Shown here: positions 9,414 through 18,521 of the stretch, in pieces
Layout: the number at the start of each line of letters is the position of its first letter
Numbering within the stretch: position 1 is the stretch's first letter
Assembly (NCBI GenBank): GCA_964435595.1
Contig: CAYSZV010000005.1
Span: 14,742 to 78,741 of the forward strand
Length of the DNA: 64,000 nucleotides
DNA from: Izemoplasma sp964435595
Lineage (GTDB): Bacteria; Bacillota_I; Bacilli_A; Izemoplasmatales; Izemoplasmataceae
Direction: 5' to 3'
The notes under the pieces: model-generated
Told to the model about the DNA's origin: nothing
Databases searched by the model: none
The model's input: the letters and a program-made list of their open reading frames with translations, nothing else
Made by a program: the position numbers and the translations under genes

Positions 9414-9435
9414 GCAGCCTAAGCTGCTTTTTTTT
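9413..9435. terminator. Bidirectional terminator yneF-like/plsY
   Basis: AGCAGC / GCTGCT stem with CTAA loop and a T-run. It also contains the stop codon of plsY on the reverse strand. Its core is the exact reverse complement of the parC terminator at 14776. Confidence 0.8.
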
Positions 9436-10084
9436 CTGCCCAATTTACGGTAGGTTCGATACCATTTTTAATATTACTATAATTTGATTGATGTCTATAT
9501 ACAATTAAAACTAGCATAAATACGAAATATGGAATCTCATGTAGCCAAATGTTTCCAACTGTGAGCGGTTGAAATACTTGAATATGAAATAGACTCCAAA
9601 TGATTGATAAAAGAATCATTGTGATAGGAATTGAAGTCGATCCAATACTAACATATTTTGATATTTTGATTACAATAAAGAATACAATAATACAAATTAA
9701 TGCCCAAATCGGATTATATGCAACCAGCATTCCTCCGGTTGCTGCAACAGCTTTTCCACCCTTGAATTTCAAGAATACAGGATAGACATGACCAATTGCT
9801 CCGACTACTCCGAAAAGTAGTGGATCTAAGAATTCAAGTTGAATCACACCAAATCGCACAAGCAATATAATGAGTCCACCTTTAAATCCATCCAATAATA
9901 TGATAGTAAAGCCTAAACTCTTACCTAACCATCTAATTGAATTTGTTCCACCAGGGTTCCCGCTACCATGTTCTCGTACATCAACACCCTTGATTTTAGT
10001 TCCTAATAATACTGAAAATGGGATTGACCCAAATAGATATATAGCGAATAAAATTAGTAATTCTAATAGTAATTGTTCGTTCAT
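9419..10084 (-). CDS. plsY: Acyl-phosphate:glycerol-3-phosphate acyltransferase
   Basis: Integral membrane enzyme that makes lysophosphatidic acid from acyl-phosphate, the first acylation in phospholipid synthesis. Motifs GSGNPGGTNSIRWLG and KFKGGKAVAATGG (phosphate and glycerol-phosphate loops) are intact, with about five hydrophobic helices over 221 aa. ATG 10084 has GGAGAG upstream; a TTG at 10099 is less likely. The last codons lie in the terminator stem. The divergent neighbours parE-parC match the B. subtilis plsY-parE-parC order. Confidence 0.95.
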   Translation of the reverse strand: MNEQLLLELLILFAIYLFGSIPFSVLLGTKIKGVDVREHGSGNPGGTNSIRWLGKSLGFTIILLDGFKGGLIILLVRFGVIQLEFLDPLLFGVVGAIGHVYPVFLKFKGGKAVAATGGMLVAYNPIWALICIIVFFIVIKISKYVSIGSTSIPITMILLSIIWSLFHIQVFQPLTVGNIWLHEIPYFVFMLVLIVYRHQSNYSNIKNGIEPTVNWAEKKAA

Positions 10085-10117
10085 AAAAACACTCTCCAAG
10101 TTCTCAAGTTACATCAC

Positions 10118-10126
10118 ATTATAACA
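10118..10126 (-). promoter_or_regulatory. Extended -10 promoter of plsY
   Basis: Reverse strand TGTTATAAT about 35 bases upstream of the plsY ATG; the -35 is weak. Confidence 0.65.
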
Positions 10127-10165
10127 TACAAATAAAAAATTTCACTATAATTTTTCAAGTTCATT

Positions 10166-10174
10166 TGCTATAAT
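10166..10174 (+). promoter_or_regulatory. Extended -10 promoter of parE-parC
   Basis: TGCTATAAT, extended -10, 34 bases upstream of the parE ATG. No clear -35. Confidence 0.65.
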
Positions 10175-10207
10175 ATAGAATTAGATACAAGATGGAAGGT
10201 GTACAAG

Positions 10208-12142
10208 ATGAATAATAATACAGCAACATATGATGAAACATCCATTCAAATACTAGAAGAACTAGAAGCAGTTCGTAAACGTCCTGGTATGTATATTGGA
10301 TCTACAGATGCTAGAGGGTTACATCATTTGGTATGGGAAATTGTAGATAATGCAATTGATGAAGTACTCGCAGGATTCGGATCTGTTATCACTGTTACAA
10401 TCAAAGAAGATAATAGTGTTGTAGTAGAAGATAATGGTCGTGGTGTCCCTGTTGGTAAACACGAATCAGGTGTTTCAACAATTGAAATTATTTATACAAG
10501 ATTGCATGCTGGAGGGAAATTCGGTCAAGCTGGTGGATACAAAGTATCTGGTGGTCTCCACGGTGTAGGTGCTAGTGTTGTAAATGCATTAAGTGAATTT
10601 GTTGATGTTACTGTTTATCGAAATGGTAAAATATACAACATCAAATTTACTGAAGGTGGATCAAAAGTATCTCAATTAGAAATAGTGGGAGAAACAAACA
10701 AAACAGGAACAACTGTTTGGTTTAAACCGAATTCTGAACTTTTTAGTACTTCAGTATTTAATTATCAAACTCTAACTGAACGCTTGAGAGAAAGTGCTTT
10801 TTTACTAAAAGGATTACGTGTTGATTTAGTAGATGAGCGTTCGAAACAAAAAGAAAGTTTCTACTATGAAGATGGAATCATTTCATATGTAGACTATATA
10901 AACACAAGTAAAACATCTATTCATGATGCGGCAATTATTGATGGAATTGCAAATGGGATTGAAGTTGAAGTTGCATTTCAATTTACAAAATCATATACAG
11001 ATCAAATCATTTCGTTTGTAAATAATGTGCGTACCAAAGATGGTGGAACGCATGAAACCGGATATAAATCAGCATTAACAAAATTATTTAACGAGTATGG
11101 CCAACGAGTTGGATTAATAAAAAATGGTAAAAAATTAGAAGGTGCAGACATTCGTGAAGGCCTTACTACGGTACTTTCTGTAAGAATTCCTGAGTCGCAA
11201 CTTCAATTTGAAGGGCAAACAAAAAATAAATTAGGAAGTCCAGATGCAAGAAGTGCAGTTGAACAAGTTGTATCTGAAAAAATGACCTATTTCTTAGAAG
11301 AAAATAATAATTTAACATATACACTAATTGAGAAAGCATTGAAAGCCGCAGTTGCGAGAGATGCAGCTAGACAAGCTAGAGAAGAAGCTCGGTTAGAGAA
11401 AAAGAATAAAAAACGTGAAACAAATTTATCAGGAAAACTAACTCCAGCTCAATCAAAAAATAAAGAGATAAATGAACTATATTTAGTTGAGGGTGATAGT
11501 GCTGGTGGTAGTGCCAAACAAGGTCGCGATAAGAAATTCCAAGCTATTCTCCCCTTACGTGGGAAAGTAATTAATAGTGAAAAAGCAAAAATTGATGATG
11601 TTTTAAAAAATGAGGAAGTTAATACAATTATACATACAATAGGAGCGGGACTTGGTCCTGACTTTGATTTGGAGAAATGTAATTATAACAAAGTAATCAT
11701 AATGACTGATGCGGATACAGATGGAGCGCATATTCAGGTTCTTCTATTAACATTTTTCTTTAGATATATGAGAGAACTTGTTGAGTCTGGAAAGGTATAC
11801 ATTGCACTCCCTCCTCTATATAAAATTACTCATAAAGTAAAAAGAAAAGAAATGTATGATTATGCATGGGATGATGAAGAATTGGAGAAAATGTCACAAA
11901 CTTTAAATTCATTTACCATTCAGCGATTCAAGGGTCTTGGTGAGATGAATGCATCTCAATTATGGGAAACAACAATGAATCCTAGAACAAGAACATTGAT
12001 TCAAGTAAATATAGAAGATTTAGCTGATGCGGATCAACGAATAAAGGTACTGATGGGGGATAAAGTTGAACCCCGTCGTGACTGGATTGAAGCTAATGTA
12101 AGTTTTTCTTCAGAAGATAACTTTAGGATTGGTGGTAAATAA
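10208..12142 (+). CDS. parE: DNA topoisomerase IV subunit B
   Basis: ATPase subunit of topoisomerase IV, which decatenates sister chromosomes. GHKL ATP-binding motifs are the DNAIDEVLAG helix, EDNGRGVPVG and GGLHGVGASVVN. The Toprim domain has LVEGDSAGGSA and TDADTDGAH. Length is 644 aa from ATG 10208, with GGAAGG 8 bases upstream. GyrB is very similar; the plsY-parE-parC context and the ParC-type partner favour ParE. Confidence 0.9.
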   Translation: MNNNTATYDETSIQILEELEAVRKRPGMYIGSTDARGLHHLVWEIVDNAIDEVLAGFGSVITVTIKEDNSVVVEDNGRGVPVGKHESGVSTIEIIYTRLHAGGKFGQAGGYKVSGGLHGVGASVVNALSEFVDVTVYRNGKIYNIKFTEGGSKVSQLEIVGETNKTGTTVWFKPNSELFSTSVFNYQTLTERLRESAFLLKGLRVDLVDERSKQKESFYYEDGIISYVDYINTSKTSIHDAAIIDGIANGIEVEVAFQFTKSYTDQIISFVNNVRTKDGGTHETGYKSALTKLFNEYGQRVGLIKNGKKLEGADIREGLTTVLSVRIPESQLQFEGQTKNKLGSPDARSAVEQVVSEKMTYFLEENNNLTYTLIEKALKAAVARDAARQAREEARLEKKNKKRETNLSGKLTPAQSKNKEINELYLVEGDSAGGSAKQGRDKKFQAILPLRGKVINSEKAKIDDVLKNEEVNTIIHTIGAGLGPDFDLEKCNYNKVIIMTDADTDGAHIQVLLLTFFFRYMRELVESGKVYIALPPLYKITHKVKRKEMYDYAWDDEELEKMSQTLNSFTIQRFKGLGEMNASQLWETTMNPRTRTLIQVNIEDLADADQRIKVLMGDKVEPRRDWIEANVSFSSEDNFRIGGK

Positions 12143-14775
12143 TGGCAGATAAAAGACTAGCAGACATCATCGAAAGTTTTGTTGATGAAAAAATTCTAAA
12201 AGAAAATTTAGAAGACATTGTTGGTGAAAGATTTGGTAGGTATAGTAAATATATTATTCAAGATCGTGCCTTACCAGACGTAAGAGATGGGCTAAAGCCA
12301 GTTCAAAGAAGAATATTATATTCTATGCACAAACAAGGTATGTTTAGTGACAAACCTTATAAAAAATCAGCACGTATAGTCGGTGACGTTATTGGTAAAT
12401 ATCATCCACATGGTGATACTTCAGTTTATGACGCAATGGTGCGATTAAGTCAACCATGGAAAATCCGTAATTTGCTAATTGATATGCATGGGAATAACGG
12501 TAGTATTGATGGTGATAGTGCTGCAGCTATGCGTTATACTGAAGCAAGAATGACACATGAAAGTGAATTTTTATTAAGAGATATTGATAAAAGAACAGTT
12601 GATTTTATTCCTAACTTTGATGACTGTGAACTAGAACCGGTGGTTTTGCCTGCAAAATTCCCTAATCTTTTANNNNNNNNNNAGGAAATGTTAAAAGATA
12701 TTGACAAAGATACTGTAGACTTTATTCCGAATTTTGATGATGAAGAATATGAACCAACTGTATTACCTGCAAAATATCCAAATATTTTAGTGAATGGTGC
12801 ATCAGGTATTAGTGCTGGATATGCTACTGAAATTCCTCCACATAATCCTCGTGAAGTTATTAATGCTGTAATCAAACGTTTAGATGATTCATTGGAAACT
12901 GTTGAAGACTTAGTAAAAGTAATGCGTGGTCCTGACTTCCCAACAGGTGGGATTGTCCAAGGAAAAGATCAAATATTACAGGCATACGAGACAGGTAGAG
13001 GAAGAATTGTAATTAGATCTGTCACTGAAATTCAAGGTGAAAGTATTATAGTAACTGAGATTCCATATGAAGTAAATAAGGCTTTACTTGTACGTAAAAT
13101 AGACGATATTCGAATCAAAAAACAGATTGACGGAATCAAAGAAGTACGTGATGAATCTGATCGCGAAGGACTTCGTATCGTAATTGATGTGAAGAGTGGA
13201 TTTAATCCAACAAGTATTGAAAATTTCCTACACAAGAAAACAGATTTATCTAAAAATTATAATTATAATATGGTAGCAATCAATAATAAAAGACCTCAAT
13301 TAATGAGTGTATTGGAAATTATTGATGCATATATATTACATCAAAAAGAAGTAATCACAAATAGAAGTAATTATGAATTGAGAAAAGCATCAAAAAGACT
13401 TCATATTGTTGAAGGTATTATCAGATTAATGGACGTGCTTGATGAAGTAATTGCATTAATTCGCGCTTCTAAAAACAAACAAGATGCGAAAAATCAATTG
13501 ATGAAGAAATTCAAATTTAGTGATGAGCAATCAGAAGCAATTGTAACATTACAATTATATAAATTGTCTAATACTGATATAACTGCAATGCAAGAAGAGA
13601 AAGATTCTTTGGAAAAAATAATCGAAAGATTGAAACAAATTATTAGTAATGAGACAGAATTAGAGTCAGTAATTAAAGATGAGTTAACAGAAGTAATGAA
13701 GAAAATGCATACCAAACGAATCTCAAAAGTCGAAGAAGAAATTGAAAAAATAGTTGTACAAGAAGAACAATTGATTTCTGAAGAAACCCTAGTTGTAGGG
13801 GTTTCATGCGCTGGTTATATCAAAGCATCTTCTCCAAGAAGTTATCGTTCAACCAAGCAAGCTCAGGTTCGAGATAACGATTCATTATTATTTGAAAGTG
13901 AAGTTTCATCTTTAAATACATTACTGTTATTTACAAATACAGGAAACTATGTATATATACCAATATATAAACTTCCTCAATTCAAATGGAAAGACCTTGG
14001 AACACACATTAACAATATCGTTCAACTAGAACAAGATGAGGAAATCATCAAAGTAATATTGGTAGAAGACTTCAATGTAGAACAATATTTGTTGTTTGTA
14101 ACCAAAGATAACTTAGTAAAAGTAACCAAACTAAATGAATTTGAAGTATCTAGATTCAATAAAACAATCAAAGCAATAAAACTAAACAAAGGGGATGAAG
14201 TGGTTTCGATAGATACAACTTCAAGTCTCGACAAAGAAGTGTTATTGTTTGCCGATAATGGACAAGGTTTACGATTCTCATTGTCTGAAATTCCTGTCAC
14301 TGCAACTACTGCAAAAGGTGTTAAAGGGATGCGATTAAATCCAGATCAGAAATTATCTGCAGGTGTTATTCTAGAGAACTATAATGTACTTATTATACTA
14401 ACAAATAGGGGTACAATTAAGCGAATCGATCCTGTTGAAATTCCGAAAAAAAGAAGAACAAACAAAGGATATCAAGTATACAAAGTTGTAAAATCAAATC
14501 CATATTTGGTAAAAGATGTATGCTTAATGAATGCAACACAATATAAAAACAAAGTTACAGTTCGTATTAATACTGATTTACAATTGGTTGAAATTAGTGC
14601 ATTTGACATCAAAGTTGATGACACTAAAAATGGTAAATTATTTGTTAAAAAAGGTCAAGGAACAGCGCTTTATATTAACATTGAACAAGTTGAAGAAGAC
14701 CCGACAAATCCGCCAATTAGTGAATATGTGAAAGAGAAAGATGTTGAGATTGTTCAACAAAAATTATCAATTTAA
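12142..14775 (+). CDS. parC: DNA topoisomerase IV subunit A (contains assembly gap and repeated segment)
   Basis: DNA-cleaving subunit of topoisomerase IV. The quinolone-resistance region reads HPHGDTSVYDAM, and AAMRYTEARM contains the active-site tyrosine. The C-terminal beta-pinwheel lacks a clear GyrA box, as expected for ParC. The reading frame crosses a 10-N gap at 12673-12682. About 31 codons left of the gap (from 12580) are repeated in diverged form right of it (from 12697), 39 codons apart. A collapsed protein would be about 838 aa instead of 877. It overlaps parE by TAATG and ends in a terminator. Confidence 0.9.
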   Translation: MADKRLADIIESFVDEKILKENLEDIVGERFGRYSKYIIQDRALPDVRDGLKPVQRRILYSMHKQGMFSDKPYKKSARIVGDVIGKYHPHGDTSVYDAMVRLSQPWKIRNLLIDMHGNNGSIDGDSAAAMRYTEARMTHESEFLLRDIDKRTVDFIPNFDDCELEPVVLPAKFPNLLXXXXEMLKDIDKDTVDFIPNFDDEEYEPTVLPAKYPNILVNGASGISAGYATEIPPHNPREVINAVIKRLDDSLETVEDLVKVMRGPDFPTGGIVQGKDQILQAYETGRGRIVIRSVTEIQGESIIVTEIPYEVNKALLVRKIDDIRIKKQIDGIKEVRDESDREGLRIVIDVKSGFNPTSIENFLHKKTDLSKNYNYNMVAINNKRPQLMSVLEIIDAYILHQKEVITNRSNYELRKASKRLHIVEGIIRLMDVLDEVIALIRASKNKQDAKNQLMKKFKFSDEQSEAIVTLQLYKLSNTDITAMQEEKDSLEKIIERLKQIISNETELESVIKDELTEVMKKMHTKRISKVEEEIEKIVVQEEQLISEETLVVGVSCAGYIKASSPRSYRSTKQAQVRDNDSLLFESEVSSLNTLLLFTNTGNYVYIPIYKLPQFKWKDLGTHINNIVQLEQDEEIIKVILVEDFNVEQYLLFVTKDNLVKVTKLNEFEVSRFNKTIKAIKLNKGDEVVSIDTTSSLDKEVLLFADNGQGLRFSLSEIPVTATTAKGVKGMRLNPDQKLSAGVILENYNVLIILTNRGTIKRIDPVEIPKKRRTNKGYQVYKVVKSNPYLVKDVCLMNATQYKNKVTVRINTDLQLVEISAFDIKVDDTKNGKLFVKKGQGTALYINIEQVEEDPTNPPISEYVKEKDVEIVQQKLSI
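12673..12682. other. Assembly gap (10 N) inside parC
   Basis: Ten N joining two contig ends that both encode the same ParC segment, with 25 of 31 residues and about 67 of 93 bases identical. See the finding on this join. Confidence 0.95.
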
Positions 14776-14797
14776 AAGCAGCTTAGGCTGCTTTTTT
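14776..14797 (+). terminator. Intrinsic terminator after parC
   Basis: AAGCAGC / GCTGCTT stem, TTAG loop, then six T. It shares its core with the plsY terminator. Confidence 0.85.
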
Positions 14798-14850
14798 AAT
14801 TAAACATACTCATTAAAACATATAATGACTATAAATATTGCTGATTTTTG

Positions 14851-14878
14851 TTGAAAAAAACGATAAATATAGTAAAAT
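14851..14878 (+). promoter_or_regulatory. Promoter of the Fic-like/nadC unit
   Basis: TTGAAA at 14851-14856, 16-base spacer, TAAAAT at 14873-14878. Two direct repeats of ATAGTAAAA (14869-14877 and 14880-14888, one helical turn apart) overlap the -10 and could be an operator (inference). Confidence 0.6.
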
Positions 14879-14911
14879 AATAGTAAAAAAGAAATGATTG
14901 GAGTGTGAGCA

Positions 14912-15982
14912 ATGAAATGTTTGAAAAATATCAGTCGAAATACGATCCCAAATGATATTGTTATGAGTTATCTCAAACTGTATAAAGCGATTGGTAATAA
15001 TCCTTATAATCATCGAACCTTGGAAACTGATAATGAAGTAATGGTGCGACAAACTATTGCGAACGATGTGTTCGGTTTTACCAAGATATTAGGAATTAAA
15101 ATATCAGAAGGTCGTATTAGATCATTAATTTATAAAGGAGTTTTACCAAAAAACAAAGATGAAAAACTAATTATAAATTTAAACGATGCTTTTACTCGAA
15201 TTCATAATGCAACTCACACCTTTGAATTACTCCCAAATGAAATTATGGACATGATGAAATTTATATATAAAGGCATTATTAATGAAAAGAGACTGCAATT
15301 TCAAAAATTCGAAAGAGTTACAAACAAAGTTTCACTTTTATCTGGAAATAAACAGTCAAAACGTGATACACTTGATGAGTTGATTACAAGCTTTATTGAA
15401 CTCAAAGATGATGATCGATACGAAGTTTCATTTTTAATAGTGAATTTCTACATTGATTTTATTAAAAGTGATATATTTATTGAGAAGAATGCTGAAGCTG
15501 GATTACTGGTTTTATACATTTTACTTTTAACAAATGAATTTGAAGTATTTGATTATGTTAGTTTCTTTGAGGTTCTAGCAGAACATTATGATGAATTTCA
15601 ACAAGTAGTACTGGCATCTTCATACAATTGGGAAGAAGGATTTGCGTCTGCCCTTATGTTGCATCGTTTTATATTGAAAATTACTTTAATTTGTTATGAT
15701 AAAATGAAGAATATTATTAGGGATTATGAATACGATAGCAACTTAAATAAATCAAATAATATTGAAAACACAATCAATAAACTAGATGAAATATTTACGA
15801 AAGATGATATAAGAAATATTCATCCATACATTTCAGACTCGACAATTAATCGAACTTTGAAACGCTTGAGAGATGAAAATAAAATTCGACCACTTGGAAA
15901 AGGTCGTAGTGCAAAATGGATGAAGCTTTATGAATCGCCAAGCAGTAGAACACTGTTTGAGCAATTAGATATGAAAATATAG
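14912..15982 (+). CDS. Fic-derived protein without catalytic motif, C-terminal winged helix
   Basis: 356 aa, best explained as a degenerate Fic-domain protein. The C-terminal third matches Fic-family architecture: LAEHYDEF ... ASSYNWEEG ... LHRFIL, then a winged helix ISDSTINRTLKRLRDENKI and GKGRSAKW. Where Fic proteins have HPFxDGNGR, this one has DIFIEKNAE at about residues 189-197, so the catalytic His, both Gly and the Arg are lost while Phe, an acid and Asn remain. Upstream THTFEL resembles the inhibitory (S/T)xxxE(G/N) helix. AMPylation is therefore unlikely; a ligand-sensing DNA-binding regulator is a possible role (inference). Start ATG 14912 has GGAGTG upstream; nadC follows 8 bases after the stop. 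Confidence 0.65.
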   Translation: MKCLKNISRNTIPNDIVMSYLKLYKAIGNNPYNHRTLETDNEVMVRQTIANDVFGFTKILGIKISEGRIRSLIYKGVLPKNKDEKLIINLNDAFTRIHNATHTFELLPNEIMDMMKFIYKGIINEKRLQFQKFERVTNKVSLLSGNKQSKRDTLDELITSFIELKDDDRYEVSFLIVNFYIDFIKSDIFIEKNAEAGLLVLYILLLTNEFEVFDYVSFFEVLAEHYDEFQQVVLASSYNWEEGFASALMLHRFILKITLICYDKMKNIIRDYEYDSNLNKSNNIENTINKLDEIFTKDDIRNIHPYISDSTINRTLKRLRDENKIRPLGKGRSAKWMKLYESPSSRTLFEQLDMKI

Positions 15983-15990
15983 GTGATAAT

Positions 15991-16815
15991 ATGAACAACG
16001 AAATTAATACAATTATACACAATGCACTGAAAGAAGATATTCCTACGATTGATGTTACAACAGATAATTTGTTTACTGATGAAGTCAGTGAAGGAACATT
16101 TATTGCTAAGGAAAGTGGTGTATTGAGTGGTGTGAAAATAATGAAAAGAGTATTTGAAATTGTTGATCCAGACATATATATAAAAGTCATAAACACTGAT
16201 GGTATGTATGTTGAAAAAGGTGATGTTATTGCTATAATTAGCGGTAAATCACGTTCTATTTTGAAAGGTGAGCGTATTGCACTCAACTTAATGCAGCGAA
16301 TGAGCGGTGTTGCGACTCTAACCAGACAATTTGTTGATAAAATTAAGAATGGACATACAAAAATACTTGATACTAGAAAAACGACTCCTAATTTGAGAAT
16401 TATTGAAAAGATGGCAGTACTCGATGGTGGTGGAATTAATCATCGTTTTAGTCTTAGTGATCAGGTCATGATTAAAGACAATCATATCAAGGCTGCGGGT
16501 AGTATAACAAAGGCAGTGGAAATTATAAAATCAAAAATTGACCACAAAATAAAAATAGAGGTTGAAGTAGAAACATTCGAACAGTTTTTAGAAGCAATCG
16601 AAACTGAATGTGACATCATCATGCTTGATAATATGGATAATGATTTAACACGAAAATGTGTTGAAGCAAACAACGGTAAATTATTAGAAGCAAGTGGGAA
16701 TATGGTACTCGATCGAATCTACAGTGTTTCAGAAACAGGTGTAGATTTTATTAGTGTCGGGGCATTAACACATTCTTATAAGGCGTTAGATATTAGTTTA
16801 AAATTTAATAAATAG
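15991..16815 (+). CDS. nadC: Nicotinate-nucleotide pyrophosphorylase (quinolinate phosphoribosyltransferase)
   Basis: Converts quinolinate and PRPP to nicotinate mononucleotide in de novo NAD synthesis. Family motifs: GERIALNLMQRMSGVAT, LDTRKTTPNLR, then GGGINHRF and MIKDNHI. At 274 aa it is typical. nadA and nadB are not in the window, so quinolinate supply is unknown. It sits 8 bases after the Fic-like gene and 11 before argS, so it is probably co-transcribed with the former. Confidence 0.93.
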   Translation: MNNEINTIIHNALKEDIPTIDVTTDNLFTDEVSEGTFIAKESGVLSGVKIMKRVFEIVDPDIYIKVINTDGMYVEKGDVIAIISGKSRSILKGERIALNLMQRMSGVATLTRQFVDKIKNGHTKILDTRKTTPNLRIIEKMAVLDGGGINHRFSLSDQVMIKDNHIKAAGSITKAVEIIKSKIDHKIKIEVEVETFEQFLEAIETECDIIMLDNMDNDLTRKCVEANNGKLLEASGNMVLDRIYSVSETGVDFISVGALTHSYKALDISLKFNK

Positions 16816-16826
16816 GAGTTAAGATC

Positions 16827-18494
16827 ATGGATACAGAAAAACTTATACAAGCAATCAAAGATCAGATTAAAGATATATTAATTACTTTAGGATATTATCA
16901 AGATGAAGATACGATTCTTCTTGAGGTACCTAAAGACACGTCTAATGGAGATTATTCTACAAACGTAGCTATGAAATATGCAAGAATTGCTAGAAAATCA
17001 CCTAGAGTTATTGCAGAAGAGATTAAGAAGGGATTCTTAGAAGTAAGAAACGATTCAATTGAAATTTCCAAAATTGAAATTGCAGGTCCTGGATTTATTA
17101 ATTTTTACATCAATAAGGATTTCCTTACCAATATCATTGCTCAAATTAATTCACATCCTGATGAGTATGGGAAATTATCAATTGGTGAAGGTGAACGTTA
17201 CAATATTGAATTTGTATCAGTTAACCCTACTGGAGCGCTACATATCGGTCATGCTCGTGGAGCAGCGGCTGGGGATAGTATTTGTAGAATATTATCAAAA
17301 GCGGGCTACGAAGTAACCAGAGAATACTATGTAAATGATGCTGGAAATCAAATTCACAATTTGGCATTAAGTATTGAAGCTAGATATAAAGAACTATTAG
17401 GACAAACTATTGCAATGCCTGAAGATGGGTATCATGGACCAGAAATCATTGAAACTGCAAAGCAATTGGTAGATCAATATGGAGATAAATATATCAAAGA
17501 AGATGGTGTAGAATTCTTCAGACAATATGGAGTTAATTCATTACTGGATATTTTAAAACACGATTTAAATGAATTTCGTGTTGATTTTGATGTTTGGTTT
17601 AGTGAAAAATCACTTTATGACGACAATCAAGTAGAAAAAACAGTTCAATTCTTAATCGATAATAATTTCACATATGAAGCTGAAGGAGCAGTGTGGCTTA
17701 AAACAAGCGAATATGGTGATGAAAAAGATAGAGTAATCATTAAATCAGACGGTACGTATACTTATGTAACACCGGATATCGCTTATCACAAAAACAAATT
17801 AGAAAGACCAGAACGATTTACCAAATTAATTGATATTTTAGGTGGAGATCATCACGGATATATTCCAAGACTGAAAGCAGCAATTGAAATGGTTGGAGGA
17901 AAAAGCGATTTGTTAGAAGTTGAATTGTTACAAATGGTTAAGGTACTTCAAAATGGCGAAGAAGTCAAAATGTCTAAACGTAGCGGAAAAGCAATTACAC
18001 TTAGAGATTTAATTGACGAAGTAGGAGTAGACCCGATTCGTTATTTCTTTGCAATGAGAAGTTTGAATACACATATGGATCTTGACTTAGATCTTGCACT
18101 AAGAAAAACCAATGAAAACCCAACATATTATGTTCAATATGCGCACGCTAGAATTTGTAGCATATTCAGAACTGCTGAAGAAAAAGGGTTTGATACCAGT
18201 AAGTTACCAAATGTATTCACCACATTAACAAGTGAAAAAACATTTGAATTAATCGGAATCTTAAGAAATTATCCACAAGCAATCACACTTGCTGCCAAAC
18301 AACGTTCACCACATAAGTTAACAAACTATGTTCAAGACTTAGCTAGTGCATTTCATAGTTTTTATAACGATGAACAAGTACTTTCAGATAATGACCTAAA
18401 AACAACTGAACGATTGGCGCTATTGAATGCTGTAAGAACCGTATTAAAAGACGCACTAAGTTTAATCGGAGTAAGTGCCCCAGAAAAAATGTAG
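16827..18494 (+). CDS. argS: Arginyl-tRNA synthetase
   Basis: Class I enzyme charging tRNA-Arg. The N-terminal add-1 domain covers about residues 1-100. The HIGH signature appears as ALHIGHARGAAAGD and KMSKS as VKMSKRSGKAIT, followed by a C-terminal DALR anticodon domain starting YVQYAHARI. Length is 555 aa. RBS AGGAGTT lies upstream of ATG 16827. No T-box or separate promoter is seen, so it is read through from nadC. Confidence 0.96.
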   Translation: MDTEKLIQAIKDQIKDILITLGYYQDEDTILLEVPKDTSNGDYSTNVAMKYARIARKSPRVIAEEIKKGFLEVRNDSIEISKIEIAGPGFINFYINKDFLTNIIAQINSHPDEYGKLSIGEGERYNIEFVSVNPTGALHIGHARGAAAGDSICRILSKAGYEVTREYYVNDAGNQIHNLALSIEARYKELLGQTIAMPEDGYHGPEIIETAKQLVDQYGDKYIKEDGVEFFRQYGVNSLLDILKHDLNEFRVDFDVWFSEKSLYDDNQVEKTVQFLIDNNFTYEAEGAVWLKTSEYGDEKDRVIIKSDGTYTYVTPDIAYHKNKLERPERFTKLIDILGGDHHGYIPRLKAAIEMVGGKSDLLEVELLQMVKVLQNGEEVKMSKRSGKAITLRDLIDEVGVDPIRYFFAMRSLNTHMDLDLDLALRKTNENPTYYVQYAHARICSIFRTAEEKGFDTSKLPNVFTTLTSEKTFELIGILRNYPQAITLAAKQRSPHKLTNYVQDLASAFHSFYNDEQVLSDNDLKTTERLALLNAVRTVLKDALSLIGVSAPEKM

Positions 18495-18521
18495 TATCAA
18501 ATCAGTTAGTTGGAGGTAGCT

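Noticed and set aside
10208..14775. Reading parE-parC as gyrB-gyrA
   Set aside because: The A subunit has ParC-type NFDDxExEP and QRDR sequences and lacks an obvious GyrA box; plsY next door matches the parE-parC locus of B. subtilis.
15846..16286. 146-aa reverse ORF across the Fic-like/nadC junction
   Set aside because: Antisense to nadC's conserved start; no supporting signal.
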